From positions 248,001 to 312,000 of the forward strand of contig JAULBX010026940.1 in the NCBI GenBank assembly GCA_032358255.1: a DNA stretch of 64,000 nt, read 5' to 3'. Positions 46,352 through 55,764 of the stretch are shown here, one piece after another. Each line of letters begins with the position of its first letter. The first letter of the stretch is position 1. Under the pieces are notes generated by a model, which worked only from the letters and a program-made list of their open reading frames with translations, had not been told where the DNA came from and did no database searches. A program made the position numbers and the translations under genes. The stretch comes from Heterotrichella gracilis (taxonomy: Eukaryota > Sar > Xanthophyceae > Tribonematales > Xanthonemataceae).

Positions 46352-49300
46352 ATGAAAAAAATTATACTTCTTTTTATTATTACAATTCTATTTAATAATT
46401 CTTATGCGCAAAAATGGACAGAAATGATGCGCGACCCGAATGCGAATTACTATGATATCGTAAAAGAATTTGAAAGTTATTGGAAAGACAAAACTTACGA
46501 GAGAGGTAAGGGATATAAAGCTTTTAGACGGTGGCAATGGTTTGTGGAGCCGCGCGTTTATCCAACGGGTGAAATGAAATTTGCATCGCGTAGTTATGCA
46601 TACGAGCAATTTCAAAAACATTTACAGGAAAATCCGGAACAAAAATTAATAAGCAACGCAGCAACAAGTGCAACCACAGCTAACTGGGTTCCGTTAGGAC
46701 CGTTTGGATCGCCAACAGGCGGTGATGCGGGCAGGATACAGTGTATTCAAATAAAGCCGGGAGATCCAAATACCATTTATGTTGGCGCTTCAGCCGGTGG
46801 TTTTTGGATGAGCAATAATGGGGGCGCAAGTTATACTACTACAACAGATCAAATTGCCTCTTGCGGTGTTTCCGACATTGCTGTAAATCCTTTGTCGCCC
46901 AACATTATGTATATTTCTACAGGTGATAAAGATGCGGGAGATACGCATTCTACTGGCGTTCTAAGATCTGGTGACGGCGGACAAACCTGGGGCCCAACGG
47001 GTTTGGTATGGCAAACATCACAATTAAGAAGAATTTACCGTTTGTTGATTAATCCGATCAATCCAAACACATTAATTGTAGCATCCAGTGTTGGAGCTTA
47101 CCGCTCTTTAGATGCCGGGCTAACCTGGAGCCTTGTTGCCAATGGCAATTATGTGGATGCTGAATATCGTCCCGGTGATACGACTACAGTTTACCTTGTT
47201 ACAAATGGTAGCTTTTCACGTTCTACAAACGGAGGCGCCTCATTTACAAATATCCCGGTTTCTGCAAGTTCTTTATCAAGTACCCGTTTATCTTTAGCGG
47301 TTACGCCAGCTAATAATAGTTATGTTTATATAATGGTAGGTGCTACTAACAATGGTTTTGGTGGATTATACCGTTCAACTAACGCCGGCACAAATTGGAC
47401 TCAAATGAGCAGTTCTCCAAACATTATGGGCTGGAGTACAAATGGTTCTGACGTTGGCGGGCAGGCTTGGTATGATCTGGCCATCGACGCTTCACCAACA
47501 AACGCAAATGAAATAACGGTTGGTGGTGTTAACAGTTGGAAATCTACAAACGGCGGTTCAACCTGGACCTTGAATACACACTGGTATGGTGGGGGCGGTA
47601 AACCATACGTACATGCCGATTTGCACGTTGTTTATTATACTTCAGGCACCACTTGTTATTTAGGAACTGATGGTGGTATTGCACGCACAACAAATAGTGG
47701 CACTACATGGACAACCATTAATGGTAACATGAATATTGCTCAAATTTATAGGCTGGGACTTTCAGCATCTAACCCCGCGAGAATAGTTACGGGGCACCAG
47801 GATAACGGCACGAATTTATCTAACGGCGCAGCTTGGAGCGAGATATATGGAGGCGATGGAATGGATTGTTTTATTGATTGGAATAATAATAATTTAATAA
47901 TTGCGTCATCACAAAATGGCAATTTTGGTAGATCAACAAATGGCGGCGCTTCGTTTGTTGGCATTACAAATGGATTAACCGGAACCGGACCGTGGCTTGC
48001 ACCAATTGTTCAGGATCCACAAGTACAAAACACATTTTATTGCGGCTATCAACAGGTATTTAAATCAACCAATCAGGGAACAACATGGACGCAGGTAGGG
48101 AATATCGGAGCAACATTGGATGAGATAGAAATTTGCCCCTCAAATAATAATTTTATCTATGCTACATCACCAGGCGGCATTTGGAAAACCTCTAATGGCG
48201 GAGCCTCCTGGTCAATTGTTTCCACAGGTTTGCCGATCGGGACAAACCAAGTTACCGATCTTGCGATGGATAATTTAAATCCAAATCAAATTTATGTTAC
48301 TGTGTCGGGCTATACTTCGGGAACAAAGGTATTTGCTTCAAATAATGGAGGCGCAACATGGACAAATTATTCAACCGGTTTGCCAAACATTCCCGCAAAT
48401 TGTATTGTTTACACAAAAAATTCACCACAGGCACTATACGTTGGAACAGATATGGGTGTTTATTATCGCGAAGCAAGTATGTCTAGCTGGATGCCATATA
48501 TGACGGGTTTTCCAAATGTTGTAGTAAGCGATATGGAGATCTATTATCCAACAGGAAAATTAAGGGCATCTACTTATGCAAGAGGCGTGTGGGAAACTGA
48601 TCTTTATAGTAACCCAACAGCGGCGCCATTTGCAGCTTTTAGCACCGCTTTTTCTCCTGGGTGTATAAGTACTCCATTACAATTCAACGATGTTTCTGCT
48701 AACGTTCCTACATCATGGAGTTGGAGTTTTCCTGGTGGGGCGCCTGCTACATCAACAGTTCAAAACCCTATGGTAACCTATACTGCAACAGGAGTTTATA
48801 CAATTACACTAGTTTCAACAAATGGCAATGGGCCAAGCACCCCATACGTTTCTACTGTTTCAATTATAAATTCGCCGACAGTTACGCCAGTTACCGCTTC
48901 TGTTTGTGCAAACCAGGTTGGCTTTATAAGCGTGAACACAAATGCGAATTTAGTTAACTGGGATACAGGACAACAAGGCCTGTCCATTGGCGTTTCAAAT
49001 ACCGTAGATGCCATATATAACTATACCGCCTCACTAGGTGCGTGCAGTGTAACAGGCAGTTCAACACTTTTTATTAACTCGCTCCCACAAACACCTACTG
49101 TTATTGCAATGTCGGGATATCTTAGTACAACTGTTACAGCAATTACTTACCAGTGGTATTTAAATGGAAGCCCAATAGTAGGCGCAACTTCAAGTACTTA
49201 CACTCCAACTGCGGATGGTTATTACAGTGTTTGGGCCGCAAACGGCAATTGCGTTGTATCATCACAACCTCTGCAAATTACCGGTGTTGGTTTAGCTGAA

Positions 49301-49561
49301 TTTTCTTCTGTTTTTTCTAACATCAGCATTGGCCCAAACCCCGTAAAAGACGAACTACGCCTTGTTTTTGAAAAAGTAGTGAACGAGGACGTCAAATACG
49401 AAATACAGAATAATTTGGGGCAAATTATCGTTAGAGCAGGAATAAAATCCGGAACAGGTAACGAAAGTCGCATCTCTACACAAAACCTGGCAAATGGAGT
49501 TTATTTTTTAAATTTAACGCAAGGCAAAAAACAGGCGGTTTATAAATTTATTAAGCAATAA
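46352..49561 (+). CDS. Large T9SS-secreted protein with BNR/sortilin-like propeller and PKD domain
   Basis: The 1069-residue protein starts with a signal peptide (KKIILLFIITILFNNSYAQ). A sortilin/BNR-type beta-propeller follows. Its repeats are of the form STNGGASFTNI, STNAGTNWTQM, STNGGSTWTLN, TTNSGTTWTTI and STNQGTTWTQV, and the Asp-box pattern S-x-N-x-G-x-x-W is clear. Then comes a PKD domain (PTSWSWSFPGGAPATSTVQNP) and a T9SS type-A C-terminal domain (SIGPNPVKDELRLVF, LANGVYFLNL). It is predicted to be secreted to the cell surface. A peptidase or glycosidase activity cannot be claimed. The 208-base gap upstream holds a CCTAAA-TAT-TTTAGG palindrome (46228-46242). Confidence 0.82.
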   Translation: MKKIILLFIITILFNNSYAQKWTEMMRDPNANYYDIVKEFESYWKDKTYERGKGYKAFRRWQWFVEPRVYPTGEMKFASRSYAYEQFQKHLQENPEQKLISNAATSATTANWVPLGPFGSPTGGDAGRIQCIQIKPGDPNTIYVGASAGGFWMSNNGGASYTTTTDQIASCGVSDIAVNPLSPNIMYISTGDKDAGDTHSTGVLRSGDGGQTWGPTGLVWQTSQLRRIYRLLINPINPNTLIVASSVGAYRSLDAGLTWSLVANGNYVDAEYRPGDTTTVYLVTNGSFSRSTNGGASFTNIPVSASSLSSTRLSLAVTPANNSYVYIMVGATNNGFGGLYRSTNAGTNWTQMSSSPNIMGWSTNGSDVGGQAWYDLAIDASPTNANEITVGGVNSWKSTNGGSTWTLNTHWYGGGGKPYVHADLHVVYYTSGTTCYLGTDGGIARTTNSGTTWTTINGNMNIAQIYRLGLSASNPARIVTGHQDNGTNLSNGAAWSEIYGGDGMDCFIDWNNNNLIIASSQNGNFGRSTNGGASFVGITNGLTGTGPWLAPIVQDPQVQNTFYCGYQQVFKSTNQGTTWTQVGNIGATLDEIEICPSNNNFIYATSPGGIWKTSNGGASWSIVSTGLPIGTNQVTDLAMDNLNPNQIYVTVSGYTSGTKVFASNNGGATWTNYSTGLPNIPANCIVYTKNSPQALYVGTDMGVYYREASMSSWMPYMTGFPNVVVSDMEIYYPTGKLRASTYARGVWETDLYSNPTAAPFAAFSTAFSPGCISTPLQFNDVSANVPTSWSWSFPGGAPATSTVQNPMVTYTATGVYTITLVSTNGNGPSTPYVSTVSIINSPTVTPVTASVCANQVGFISVNTNANLVNWDTGQQGLSIGVSNTVDAIYNYTASLGACSVTGSSTLFINSLPQTPTVIAMSGYLSTTVTAITYQWYLNGSPIVGATSSTYTPTADGYYSVWAANGNCVVSSQPLQITGVGLAEFSSVFSNISIGPNPVKDELRLVFEKVVNEDVKYEIQNNLGQIIVRAGIKSGTGNESRISTQNLANGVYFLNLTQGKKQAVYKFIKQ

Positions 49562-49601
49562 AATTGCCCACAAATAAATGTTGTTTTTTTAGATAGAATT
49601 G

Positions 49602-49633
49602 TTTGACGATTTCTATAAAATTCGTTAATCTTA
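49602..49633 (+). promoter_or_regulatory. Possible promoter of the complex I operon
   Basis: TTTG at 49602-49605 is followed after 20 bases by TAATCTTA (49626-49633), a weak match to the Bacteroidota -33/-7 pattern TTTG...TAnnTTTG. It lies 22 bases before the nuoA ATG. Confidence 0.3.
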
Positions 49634-49654
49634 CAGTCTAAAACAATAATATTT

Positions 49655-50029
49655 ATGACTTCCGACTCGTCTCCCGTTGCATATATCCCTATTGTACTTA
49701 TGTTTTTAGTGGCAATGGGTTTTGTGGTTACAACTATGGTTGCAACCCATTTTTTAGGGCCAAAGCGTAAAACAAAAATTAAGTTGGATTCTTTTGAGTG
49801 CGGCGTTGAGTCGCAGGGTAACGCGCGTTTACCTTTCTCTATAAAATACTTTTTAGTGGCTATTTTATTTGTGCTTTTCGACATAGAGGTTATTTTCATG
49901 TATCCATGGGCAGTAAATTTTAAAGAATTAGGCATGTTAGGAGTAATAGAGGTATTCAGCTTTATAGCATTGCTTTTAGTGGGCTTTTACTATATGCTTT
50001 CTAAAAAGGCGTTGAAGTGGGAAGAGTAG
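49655..50029 (+). CDS. nuoA: NADH-quinone oxidoreductase subunit A
   Basis: This small membrane subunit of complex I has three helices. The conserved loop LDSFECGVESQGNARLPFSIKYFLVAILFVLFDIEVIFMYPWA carries the quinone-site Cys (FECG). The 124-residue length is normal. It opens the nuo operon. Confidence 0.96.
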   Translation: MTSDSSPVAYIPIVLMFLVAMGFVVTTMVATHFLGPKRKTKIKLDSFECGVESQGNARLPFSIKYFLVAILFVLFDIEVIFMYPWAVNFKELGMLGVIEVFSFIALLLVGFYYMLSKKALKWEE

Positions 50030-50030
50030 A

Positions 50031-50060
50031 GATTTAAGAATTAAAAATTAAGATCTTAGA
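50031..50060 (+). repeat. AT-rich spacer repeat, copy 1 (nuoA-nuoB)
   Basis: The 30-base stretch beginning GATTTAAGAATTAAAAATTA matches the nuoD-nuoE spacer (52408-52437) at about 26 of 30 positions. It continues as AT-rich sequence to nuoB. It is an example of a low-complexity intergenic repeat. Confidence 0.6.
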
Positions 50061-50105
50061 TTTAAACTTCTTACTTCTAAAATCTTACATCTAAAATAAT
50101 ACAAG

Positions 50106-50669
50106 ATGGCAAAAGAAATAATAAAAAGAACAAAGTTAGAGATCGCTAAAAGCCCCGAGGGACTTGAAGGGCCTGGATTTTTCGCTTCTAAATTAGAAGA
50201 CGTTATCGGGTTGGCAAGAGCAAATTCTTTATGGCCGTTGCCTTTTGCAACTTCTTGTTGCGGAATTGAATTTATGGCTACCATGGCGTCTAATTACGAC
50301 TTAGGTCGTTTCGGCGCTGAGCGTTTAAGTTTCTCGCCGCGCCAGGCCGACCTTCTAATGGTAATGGGTACTATTGCCAAAAAAATGGGACCAACACTAA
50401 GACAAGTTTACGATCAGATGGCTGAACCAAAATGGGTTCTTTCAGTTGGTGCATGTGCAAGTAGCGGCGGTATTTTTGATACTTACTCTGTTTTACAGGG
50501 TATAGATAGAATTATTCCGGTTGACGTTTACGTGCCAGGTTGTCCTCCACGCCCTGAACAAATTATTGATGGTATTATCAAGATCCAGGAATTAGCTAAG
50601 AACGAATCTTTCAGAAGACGTAACTCGGATGAATACAAAAAAATGCTTAACAGTTACGGTTTAGAATAA
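50106..50669 (+). CDS. nuoB: NADH-quinone oxidoreductase subunit B
   Basis: This peripheral subunit carries the N2 4Fe-4S cluster. Cysteines in ATSCCGIEFM, VGACASSGG and VPGCPPRPEQI are intact. The 187-residue length is normal. It is separated from nuoA by an AT-rich repeat. Confidence 0.97.
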   Translation: MAKEIIKRTKLEIAKSPEGLEGPGFFASKLEDVIGLARANSLWPLPFATSCCGIEFMATMASNYDLGRFGAERLSFSPRQADLLMVMGTIAKKMGPTLRQVYDQMAEPKWVLSVGACASSGGIFDTYSVLQGIDRIIPVDVYVPGCPPRPEQIIDGIIKIQELAKNESFRRRNSDEYKKMLNSYGLE

Positions 50670-50679
50670 AATTTTAAAA

Positions 50680-51180
50680 ATGAACGAAGACGTATTTAAA
50701 AAACTAAACGAAAAGATCAGCGCAAAATTTCCTGATGCAATTGAAGCATCAGATCTTGCTTACGATTTCCCATCGTTTACAATTAAAAAAGACAGCATTC
50801 ACGAAGTGTTGGAGTTTTTAAAGAACGATGAAGAATTAAATTTTCATTTTCTGACGGACCTTACAGGTTTTCAAACAGCAGATGAAAAACAATTAGGCGT
50901 GATCTATCACTTACACAACATGCCAAAAAACATCCGTGTAAGAATTAGAACTTATTTTGATATTAATAAACCCGAGATCCCTACTGCAACTGATATCTGG
51001 CCTGGAGCTAACTGGATGGAGCGCGAGACATTTGATTTTTACGGCGTAAGATTTAAAGGGCATCCAAAATTAAAACGCATTTTAAATGTAGATGAAATGG
51101 ATATTTTTCCAATGAGAAAAGAATATCCTTTAGAAGACCAGTCGCGTGATGACAAGGACGATAAAATGTTTGGCAGATAA
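50680..51180 (+). CDS. nuoC: NADH-quinone oxidoreductase subunit C
   Basis: The 30-kDa-type subunit ends in the conserved WMERETFDFYGVRFKGHPKLKRIL and FPMRKEYPLEDQ. It is separate from nuoD, not fused. The 166-residue length is typical. It begins 10 bases after nuoB. Confidence 0.95.
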   Translation: MNEDVFKKLNEKISAKFPDAIEASDLAYDFPSFTIKKDSIHEVLEFLKNDEELNFHFLTDLTGFQTADEKQLGVIYHLHNMPKNIRVRIRTYFDINKPEIPTATDIWPGANWMERETFDFYGVRFKGHPKLKRILNVDEMDIFPMRKEYPLEDQSRDDKDDKMFGR

Positions 51181-51191
51181 ATTTTTTAAAG

Positions 51192-52406
51192 ATGAGTAAA
51201 AAAGAAAATATTATTCCTGAATCGGAAGAAACAATAGAAAAAGAATACTCCATTCTTAATCTTGGCCCTACGCATCCTGCAACGCATGGTATTTTCCAGA
51301 ACATTTTAAAAATGGATGGTGAAATTATTCATGAAGCAGAACCAACTGTTGGATATATTCACCGCGCCTTTGAAAAACTAGCAGAACGCCGACCTTACAA
51401 TCAAATTACACCAATTACCGATCGTTTAAATTATTGTTCATCGCCCATCAACAACATGGGTTGGCACATGACTGTAGAAAAACTAATTGGTTGCACTGTT
51501 CCAAAGCGCGTAGATTACATGCGCGTTATTATTATGGAATTGGCGCGTATCGCCGATCACCTTGTTTGTAATTCAGTTATCGGAGTAGATACAGGAGCTA
51601 TGACAGGCTTCTTGTACATCTTTCAATGGCGCGAAAAAATTTATGACATTTACGAAAGTATCTGCGGCGCCCGTTTAACAACAAACATTGGCCGTATTGG
51701 TGGTTTTGAAAGAGAGTGGAGTAAGACTACTTGGGATCAGATCCACAACTTTGTAAAAGAATACCCAAAAGCATTAAAAGAGTTTGCGAATTTATTAGAG
51801 CGTAATAAAATTTTTATGGACCGCACAGTTAATTGCGGACCGATTAGCGCGAAGATGGCACTTGATTATAGTTTCACAGGACCAAACTTACGTGCGGCTG
51901 GTGTAGACTATGATGTGCGCGTTGCTACGCCATATTCATCTTACCAGGATTTTGATTTTATTATTCCAATTGGTACTGCCGGCGATACATATGATCGTTT
52001 TATGGTGCGCCAGGAAGAAATGTGGCAGAGCTTAAAAATTATTGAGCAGGCAATAAAAAATATGCCAAAGGATCAACCTTTTCATGCCGATATTCCTGAA
52101 TTTTATTTGCCACCAAAAGAAGAAGTTTACAACAATATGGAAGCGTTGATCTATCACTTTAAAATTGTGATGGGTGAAACAGAAGTGCCAAAAGGAGAAG
52201 TTTATCATTGTGTTGAAGGTGGAAATGGAGAGTTAGGATTTTATTTGGTAAGCGATGGCGGAAGAACGCCATACCGCTTGCATTTTAGAAGACCATGTTT
52301 TATTTATTACCAGGCCTATTCTGAAATGGTAAAAGGAATTATGCTTTCTGATGCAATTATTACAATGAGTAGCATGAATGTTATTGCAGGCGAGCTCGAC
52401 GCATAA
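51192..52406 (+). CDS. nuoD: NADH-quinone oxidoreductase subunit D
   Basis: The 49-kDa-type subunit forms part of the quinone pocket. The blocks NLGPTHPATHGIFQNIL, VGYIHRAFEKLAERRPYNQ, MTGFLYIFQWREKIYDIYE and FHADIPEFYLPPKEEVY are diagnostic. The 404-residue length is normal. Confidence 0.97.
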   Translation: MSKKENIIPESEETIEKEYSILNLGPTHPATHGIFQNILKMDGEIIHEAEPTVGYIHRAFEKLAERRPYNQITPITDRLNYCSSPINNMGWHMTVEKLIGCTVPKRVDYMRVIIMELARIADHLVCNSVIGVDTGAMTGFLYIFQWREKIYDIYESICGARLTTNIGRIGGFEREWSKTTWDQIHNFVKEYPKALKEFANLLERNKIFMDRTVNCGPISAKMALDYSFTGPNLRAAGVDYDVRVATPYSSYQDFDFIIPIGTAGDTYDRFMVRQEEMWQSLKIIEQAIKNMPKDQPFHADIPEFYLPPKEEVYNNMEALIYHFKIVMGETEVPKGEVYHCVEGGNGELGFYLVSDGGRTPYRLHFRRPCFIYYQAYSEMVKGIMLSDAIITMSSMNVIAGELDA

Positions 52407-52407
52407 A

Positions 52408-52437
52408 GATTTAAGAATTTAGAATTAAGATATAAGA
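52408..52437 (+). repeat. AT-rich spacer repeat, copy 2 (nuoD-nuoE)
   Basis: GATTTAAGAATTTAGAATTA and the next ten bases match the 50031 copy with about four changes. Its last base is the A of the nuoE ATG. Confidence 0.6.
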
Positions 52438-53018
52438 TGAGTTCACAAGTACACGGAACACAACATTTTGATAAGGCCAAACGCGCTACACTTAAGTTTA
52501 GCGATGAGGCCATGCAAACAGCGCAAACAATTATTTCTCATTATCCTGAAGGAAAACAAAAATCTGCTTTGCTTCCAATATTACATATTGCACAAGCAGA
52601 ATTTGGCGGATGGTTAAGCCCTGAGGCAATGGACTATGTTGCAGACATTTTAAAAATAAAACCTATCGAAGTTTTTGAAGTGGCTTCATTTTATACCATG
52701 TATAATCTCAAACCAATGGGTAAATGTGTTTTAGAGGTTTGCCAAACAAGTTCTTGCTGGTTAAACGGTGCAGAAGATATCGTGAAGTATATTGAGAAAA
52801 AGCTGGATATTAAAGTTGGCGAAACTACGAAAGATGGTATGTTCTCTTTAAAAGTTGCTGAGTGCTTAGGTTCGTGTGGAACTGCTCCTATGCTGCAGTG
52901 CGGAGCCAGTTACCACGAAAATTTAACTTACGAAAAAGTTGATAAGATAATTGGAGATTACAAACAAGCCGGAAAATTGAGAAGTTATACGGATATGGAT
53001 TATAAAAATACATTGTAA
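52437..53018 (+). CDS. nuoE: NADH-quinone oxidoreductase subunit E
   Basis: This thioredoxin-fold subunit holds the 2Fe-2S N1a cluster. The cysteine pairs are CQTSSC and CLGSCG. The N-terminal ~45 residues are a short Bacteroidota-type extension. The 193-residue length is slightly long for NuoE. It begins right after an AT-rich repeat. Confidence 0.95.
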   Translation: MSSQVHGTQHFDKAKRATLKFSDEAMQTAQTIISHYPEGKQKSALLPILHIAQAEFGGWLSPEAMDYVADILKIKPIEVFEVASFYTMYNLKPMGKCVLEVCQTSSCWLNGAEDIVKYIEKKLDIKVGETTKDGMFSLKVAECLGSCGTAPMLQCGASYHENLTYEKVDKIIGDYKQAGKLRSYTDMDYKNTL

Positions 53019-53031
53019 ATAAACCCGACCT

Positions 53032-54369
53032 ATGGGCAAAAAATTATTGATACATAATGATAAAGTTCACGGAATTGAAACCCTTGAAATTTATCGTCGT
53101 CATGGAGGTTATGCCTCTGTTGAAAAGGCTTTAAAAACAATGACGCCTGATCAGGTTACTGATGAGGTAAAAAAATCAGGCCTGCGTGGCCGTGGTGGCG
53201 CGGGTTTCCCGACGGGTTTAAAGTGGAGTTTTTTGGCAAAGCCGGAAGGCGTGCCGCGTTATTTGGTTTGTAATGCTGACGAATCGGAACCAGGGACATT
53301 TAAAGACCGCTATTTAATGGAGAAGATCCCTCATGCATTAATTGAGGGGATGATCACTTCTTCTTACGCATTGGGTGCAAAGGCATCTTACATTTACATT
53401 CGCGGCGAATATTTTTACGTAGCGCGCATAGTTGAAAAAGCAATTGCTGAAGCCTACGCTGCAGGGCTGTTAGGGCAAAATATTTTGGGCACAAATTTTT
53501 CGCACGATTGTTATGTACAAGTTGGTGGTGGCGCATATATTTGCGGCGAAGAAACTGCATTATTAGAATCGTTGGAAGGCAAGCGTGGTAATCCGCGTAT
53601 TAAGCCGCCATTTCCGGCCGTTGCAGGCTTATGGGGCTGTCCAACCGTTGTAAACAATGTTGAAACCATTGCTGCCGTTGTTCCAATTGTGAATGATGGC
53701 GGAGATGCATATGCAAAAATTGGTATTGGTAAATCAACAGGTACAAAATTAATTTCTGCTTCAGGCCATATTAATAAGCCTGGTGTTTACGAAATTGAAT
53801 TAGGAGTTCCGGTAGAGGAATTTATTTATAGCGAAGAATATTGTGGCGGCATTCGCAACGGTAAAAAAATGAAAGCAGTTGTTGCTGGTGGATCTTCTGT
53901 GCCAATTTTACCAACGGAATTAATTTTAAAAACCGCAAAAGGCGAGCCGCGTTTAATGACCTACGAAAGTTTATCTGATGGAGGGTTTGCAACAGGAACC
54001 ATGTTAGGCTCGGGTGGATTTATTGTAATGGATGAAGATACCAGCATTGTAAAAAATCTGTTCACTTTCACACGTTTTTATCATCATGAAAGTTGCGGCC
54101 AATGTTCGCCTTGTCGCGAAGGAACGGGTTGGATGGAAAAAATATTAAAGAAATTTTTGAACGGCACTGCAAACGAAAGTGATGTTGATCTGCTTTGGGA
54201 TATTCAAAGTAAGATAGAAGGAAAAACAATTTGTCCGTTAGGTGAAGCGGCAGCGTGGCCAGTGGCCGCAGCTATTCGCCATTTTAAACAAGAGTTTTTA
54301 GATGTAGCAAGAAGCAAAAAATTTGTGGATGTGAGTCATTATAATAGGTTATATAACGTAAACGCGTAA
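53032..54369 (+). CDS. nuoF: NADH-quinone oxidoreductase subunit F
   Basis: This NADH- and FMN-binding subunit starts electron entry. LRGRGGAGFPTGLKW (NADH/FMN loop), NADESEPGTFKDRYLM, GAYICGEETALLESLEGKRG and the 4Fe-4S motif ESCGQCSPCREGTGW are all intact. The 445-residue length is normal. It ends 2 bases before an unexpected secreted-protein gene. Confidence 0.97.
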   Translation: MGKKLLIHNDKVHGIETLEIYRRHGGYASVEKALKTMTPDQVTDEVKKSGLRGRGGAGFPTGLKWSFLAKPEGVPRYLVCNADESEPGTFKDRYLMEKIPHALIEGMITSSYALGAKASYIYIRGEYFYVARIVEKAIAEAYAAGLLGQNILGTNFSHDCYVQVGGGAYICGEETALLESLEGKRGNPRIKPPFPAVAGLWGCPTVVNNVETIAAVVPIVNDGGDAYAKIGIGKSTGTKLISASGHINKPGVYEIELGVPVEEFIYSEEYCGGIRNGKKMKAVVAGGSSVPILPTELILKTAKGEPRLMTYESLSDGGFATGTMLGSGGFIVMDEDTSIVKNLFTFTRFYHHESCGQCSPCREGTGWMEKILKKFLNGTANESDVDLLWDIQSKIEGKTICPLGEAAAWPVAAAIRHFKQEFLDVARSKKFVDVSHYNRLYNVNA

Positions 54370-54371
54370 AA

Positions 54372-54845
54372 ATGAAAGCATCCATTAAAATTATAATCGT
54401 TTTCTTTTGCATGAGTTTATCAATGATGGCTCAAAAAGATAAAAAAGGAAAAGGCAAGGAAAAAGTTGATGAAACTATTTACACAACGGTTGATCAAAAA
54501 GCAGTTTTTAATGAAGGAGAAAGTGCTTTACAAAATTTTATAAAGAAAAATACCGCGATGCCTGCTTCGCTAAAAGAAGGTTCAACAATTAGTCGCCCAG
54601 TAAAATTAACGATAGACGAAAACGGAAAAGTAACAGATGCTGTTATTGATGGAAGCGCAAGTGCGTGCGCTGATTGCGATAAAGAAGCAGTTAAAGTTTC
54701 AAAAACATTGGTTGGTTTTACACCTGCTAAATTAAAGGGCAAAAATGTAAAAAGTTATCTGGTAGTTAACGTAGATTTTTTTAAAGAAGTTAAAGAAGAC
54801 CCGGATGCTTCTACCAGCAGAAAGAAAAAAATGGTTTGGGATTAA
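54372..54845 (+). CDS. TonB C-terminal-like exported protein inserted in the nuo operon
   Basis: The 157-residue protein has a signal peptide (KASIKIIIVFFCMSLSMMAQ) and a domain resembling the TonB C-terminal fold (RPVKLTIDENGKVTDAVIDG...FTPAKLKGKNVKSYLVVNVDF). A CADC pair at residues ~98-101 could bind metal or form a disulfide. It lies between nuoF and nuoG and is spaced like an operon member (2 bases after nuoF, 4 before the next start). It is not a known complex I subunit. The function is unknown; it may be a passenger of the operon. Confidence 0.75.
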   Translation: MKASIKIIIVFFCMSLSMMAQKDKKGKGKEKVDETIYTTVDQKAVFNEGESALQNFIKKNTAMPASLKEGSTISRPVKLTIDENGKVTDAVIDGSASACADCDKEAVKVSKTLVGFTPAKLKGKNVKSYLVVNVDFFKEVKEDPDASTSRKKKMVWD

Positions 54846-54849
54846 GAAA

Positions 54850-55746
54850 TTGAAAAAGGCACTTTACATATTAATTCTTCTAATTGCTATTGGCAATACA
54901 GAAAGCGTTATGGCCCAGAACTTGAATTCTGTTTCGCAGGCTACCTGTTATTCTAATGCAAATGTTTATGCTTTTATTCATAACGGACACTATTATAATG
55001 TTGTGAAAGAAGCAAAAACCTGGTCAGTTGCCGCCGCTTGTGCTTCAAGCGATGCAGGCTATCTTGTTGAAATAAACGACCAGGCAGAACAAACCGCTGT
55101 TTACAATGGTATTGTTGCTTCGGGTATTGCATCAAATTACAGTCCGGTTGGTGATGGCGGTGGCGCATCCTATGTATGGTTAGGCGGCAACGATAAATTT
55201 ACTGAAGGTGACTGGTGGTGGGACGGAGATAATAATGGTATAGGGATGAAATTCTGGGTTGGCCAGGGTGCAGCTGGCGCTAACAATGGCGCAGCATTTA
55301 ATAATAATTATAACAACTGGGGAGGAAAAAGTACAAGCACTATTCAAGAGCCGGATAATTTTAATTCTAACCAGGATGCAGTTGCAATGGCGCTTGGCGC
55401 CTGGCCTTTTGGCATTGCAGGCGAATGGAATGATATTGCAGAAACAAATTCAATTTATTTTGTGATCGAGTACAATACAATTCCAACATCTGTAAAACAA
55501 AATTCAAATGAAGGAATTAGTTTAGAGATCTATCCAAATCCTTCAAGCGATAAAATAAAAATTCAAAGCACATCAGAAATAAAAGAAATAACTATCACTT
55601 CAATTGATGGAAAAATTTTGAGAACGTTTTATTCTTTACAAAAAGAACAAACAATAGATATTAGCAATTTAAGTAACGGCATTTATTTTTTAAATATTAC
55701 AAGCGTAAATGGCGATGTGATCGCGAAAAAAATTATAAAGAATTAA
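54850..55746 (+). CDS. Secreted C-type-lectin-domain protein with T9SS sorting signal
   Basis: The TTG start at 54850 puts a signal peptide at the N-terminus (KKALYILILLIAIGNTESVMA). A C-type-lectin-like domain follows, with WLGGNDKFTEGDWWW, EPDNFNSNQDAVAMAL and the late GEWND of the WND type that can bind calcium and sugar. The last ~80 residues are a T9SS type-A domain (LEIYPNPSSDKIKI, LSNGIYFLNITS). It sits between the TonB-like gene and nuoG inside the complex I operon, which is unexpected. An upstream ATG at 54805 would overlap the previous gene by 41 bases, so it is less likely. Confidence 0.78.
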   Translation: MKKALYILILLIAIGNTESVMAQNLNSVSQATCYSNANVYAFIHNGHYYNVVKEAKTWSVAAACASSDAGYLVEINDQAEQTAVYNGIVASGIASNYSPVGDGGGASYVWLGGNDKFTEGDWWWDGDNNGIGMKFWVGQGAAGANNGAAFNNNYNNWGGKSTSTIQEPDNFNSNQDAVAMALGAWPFGIAGEWNDIAETNSIYFVIEYNTIPTSVKQNSNEGISLEIYPNPSSDKIKIQSTSEIKEITITSIDGKILRTFYSLQKEQTIDISNLSNGIYFLNITSVNGDVIAKKIIKN

Positions 55747-55764
55747 AACATTACTGAACAGATA

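Noticed and set aside
46388-46621. Antisense frame opposite the start of the large T9SS gene
   Set aside because: It lies opposite a clear signal peptide and has no independent support.
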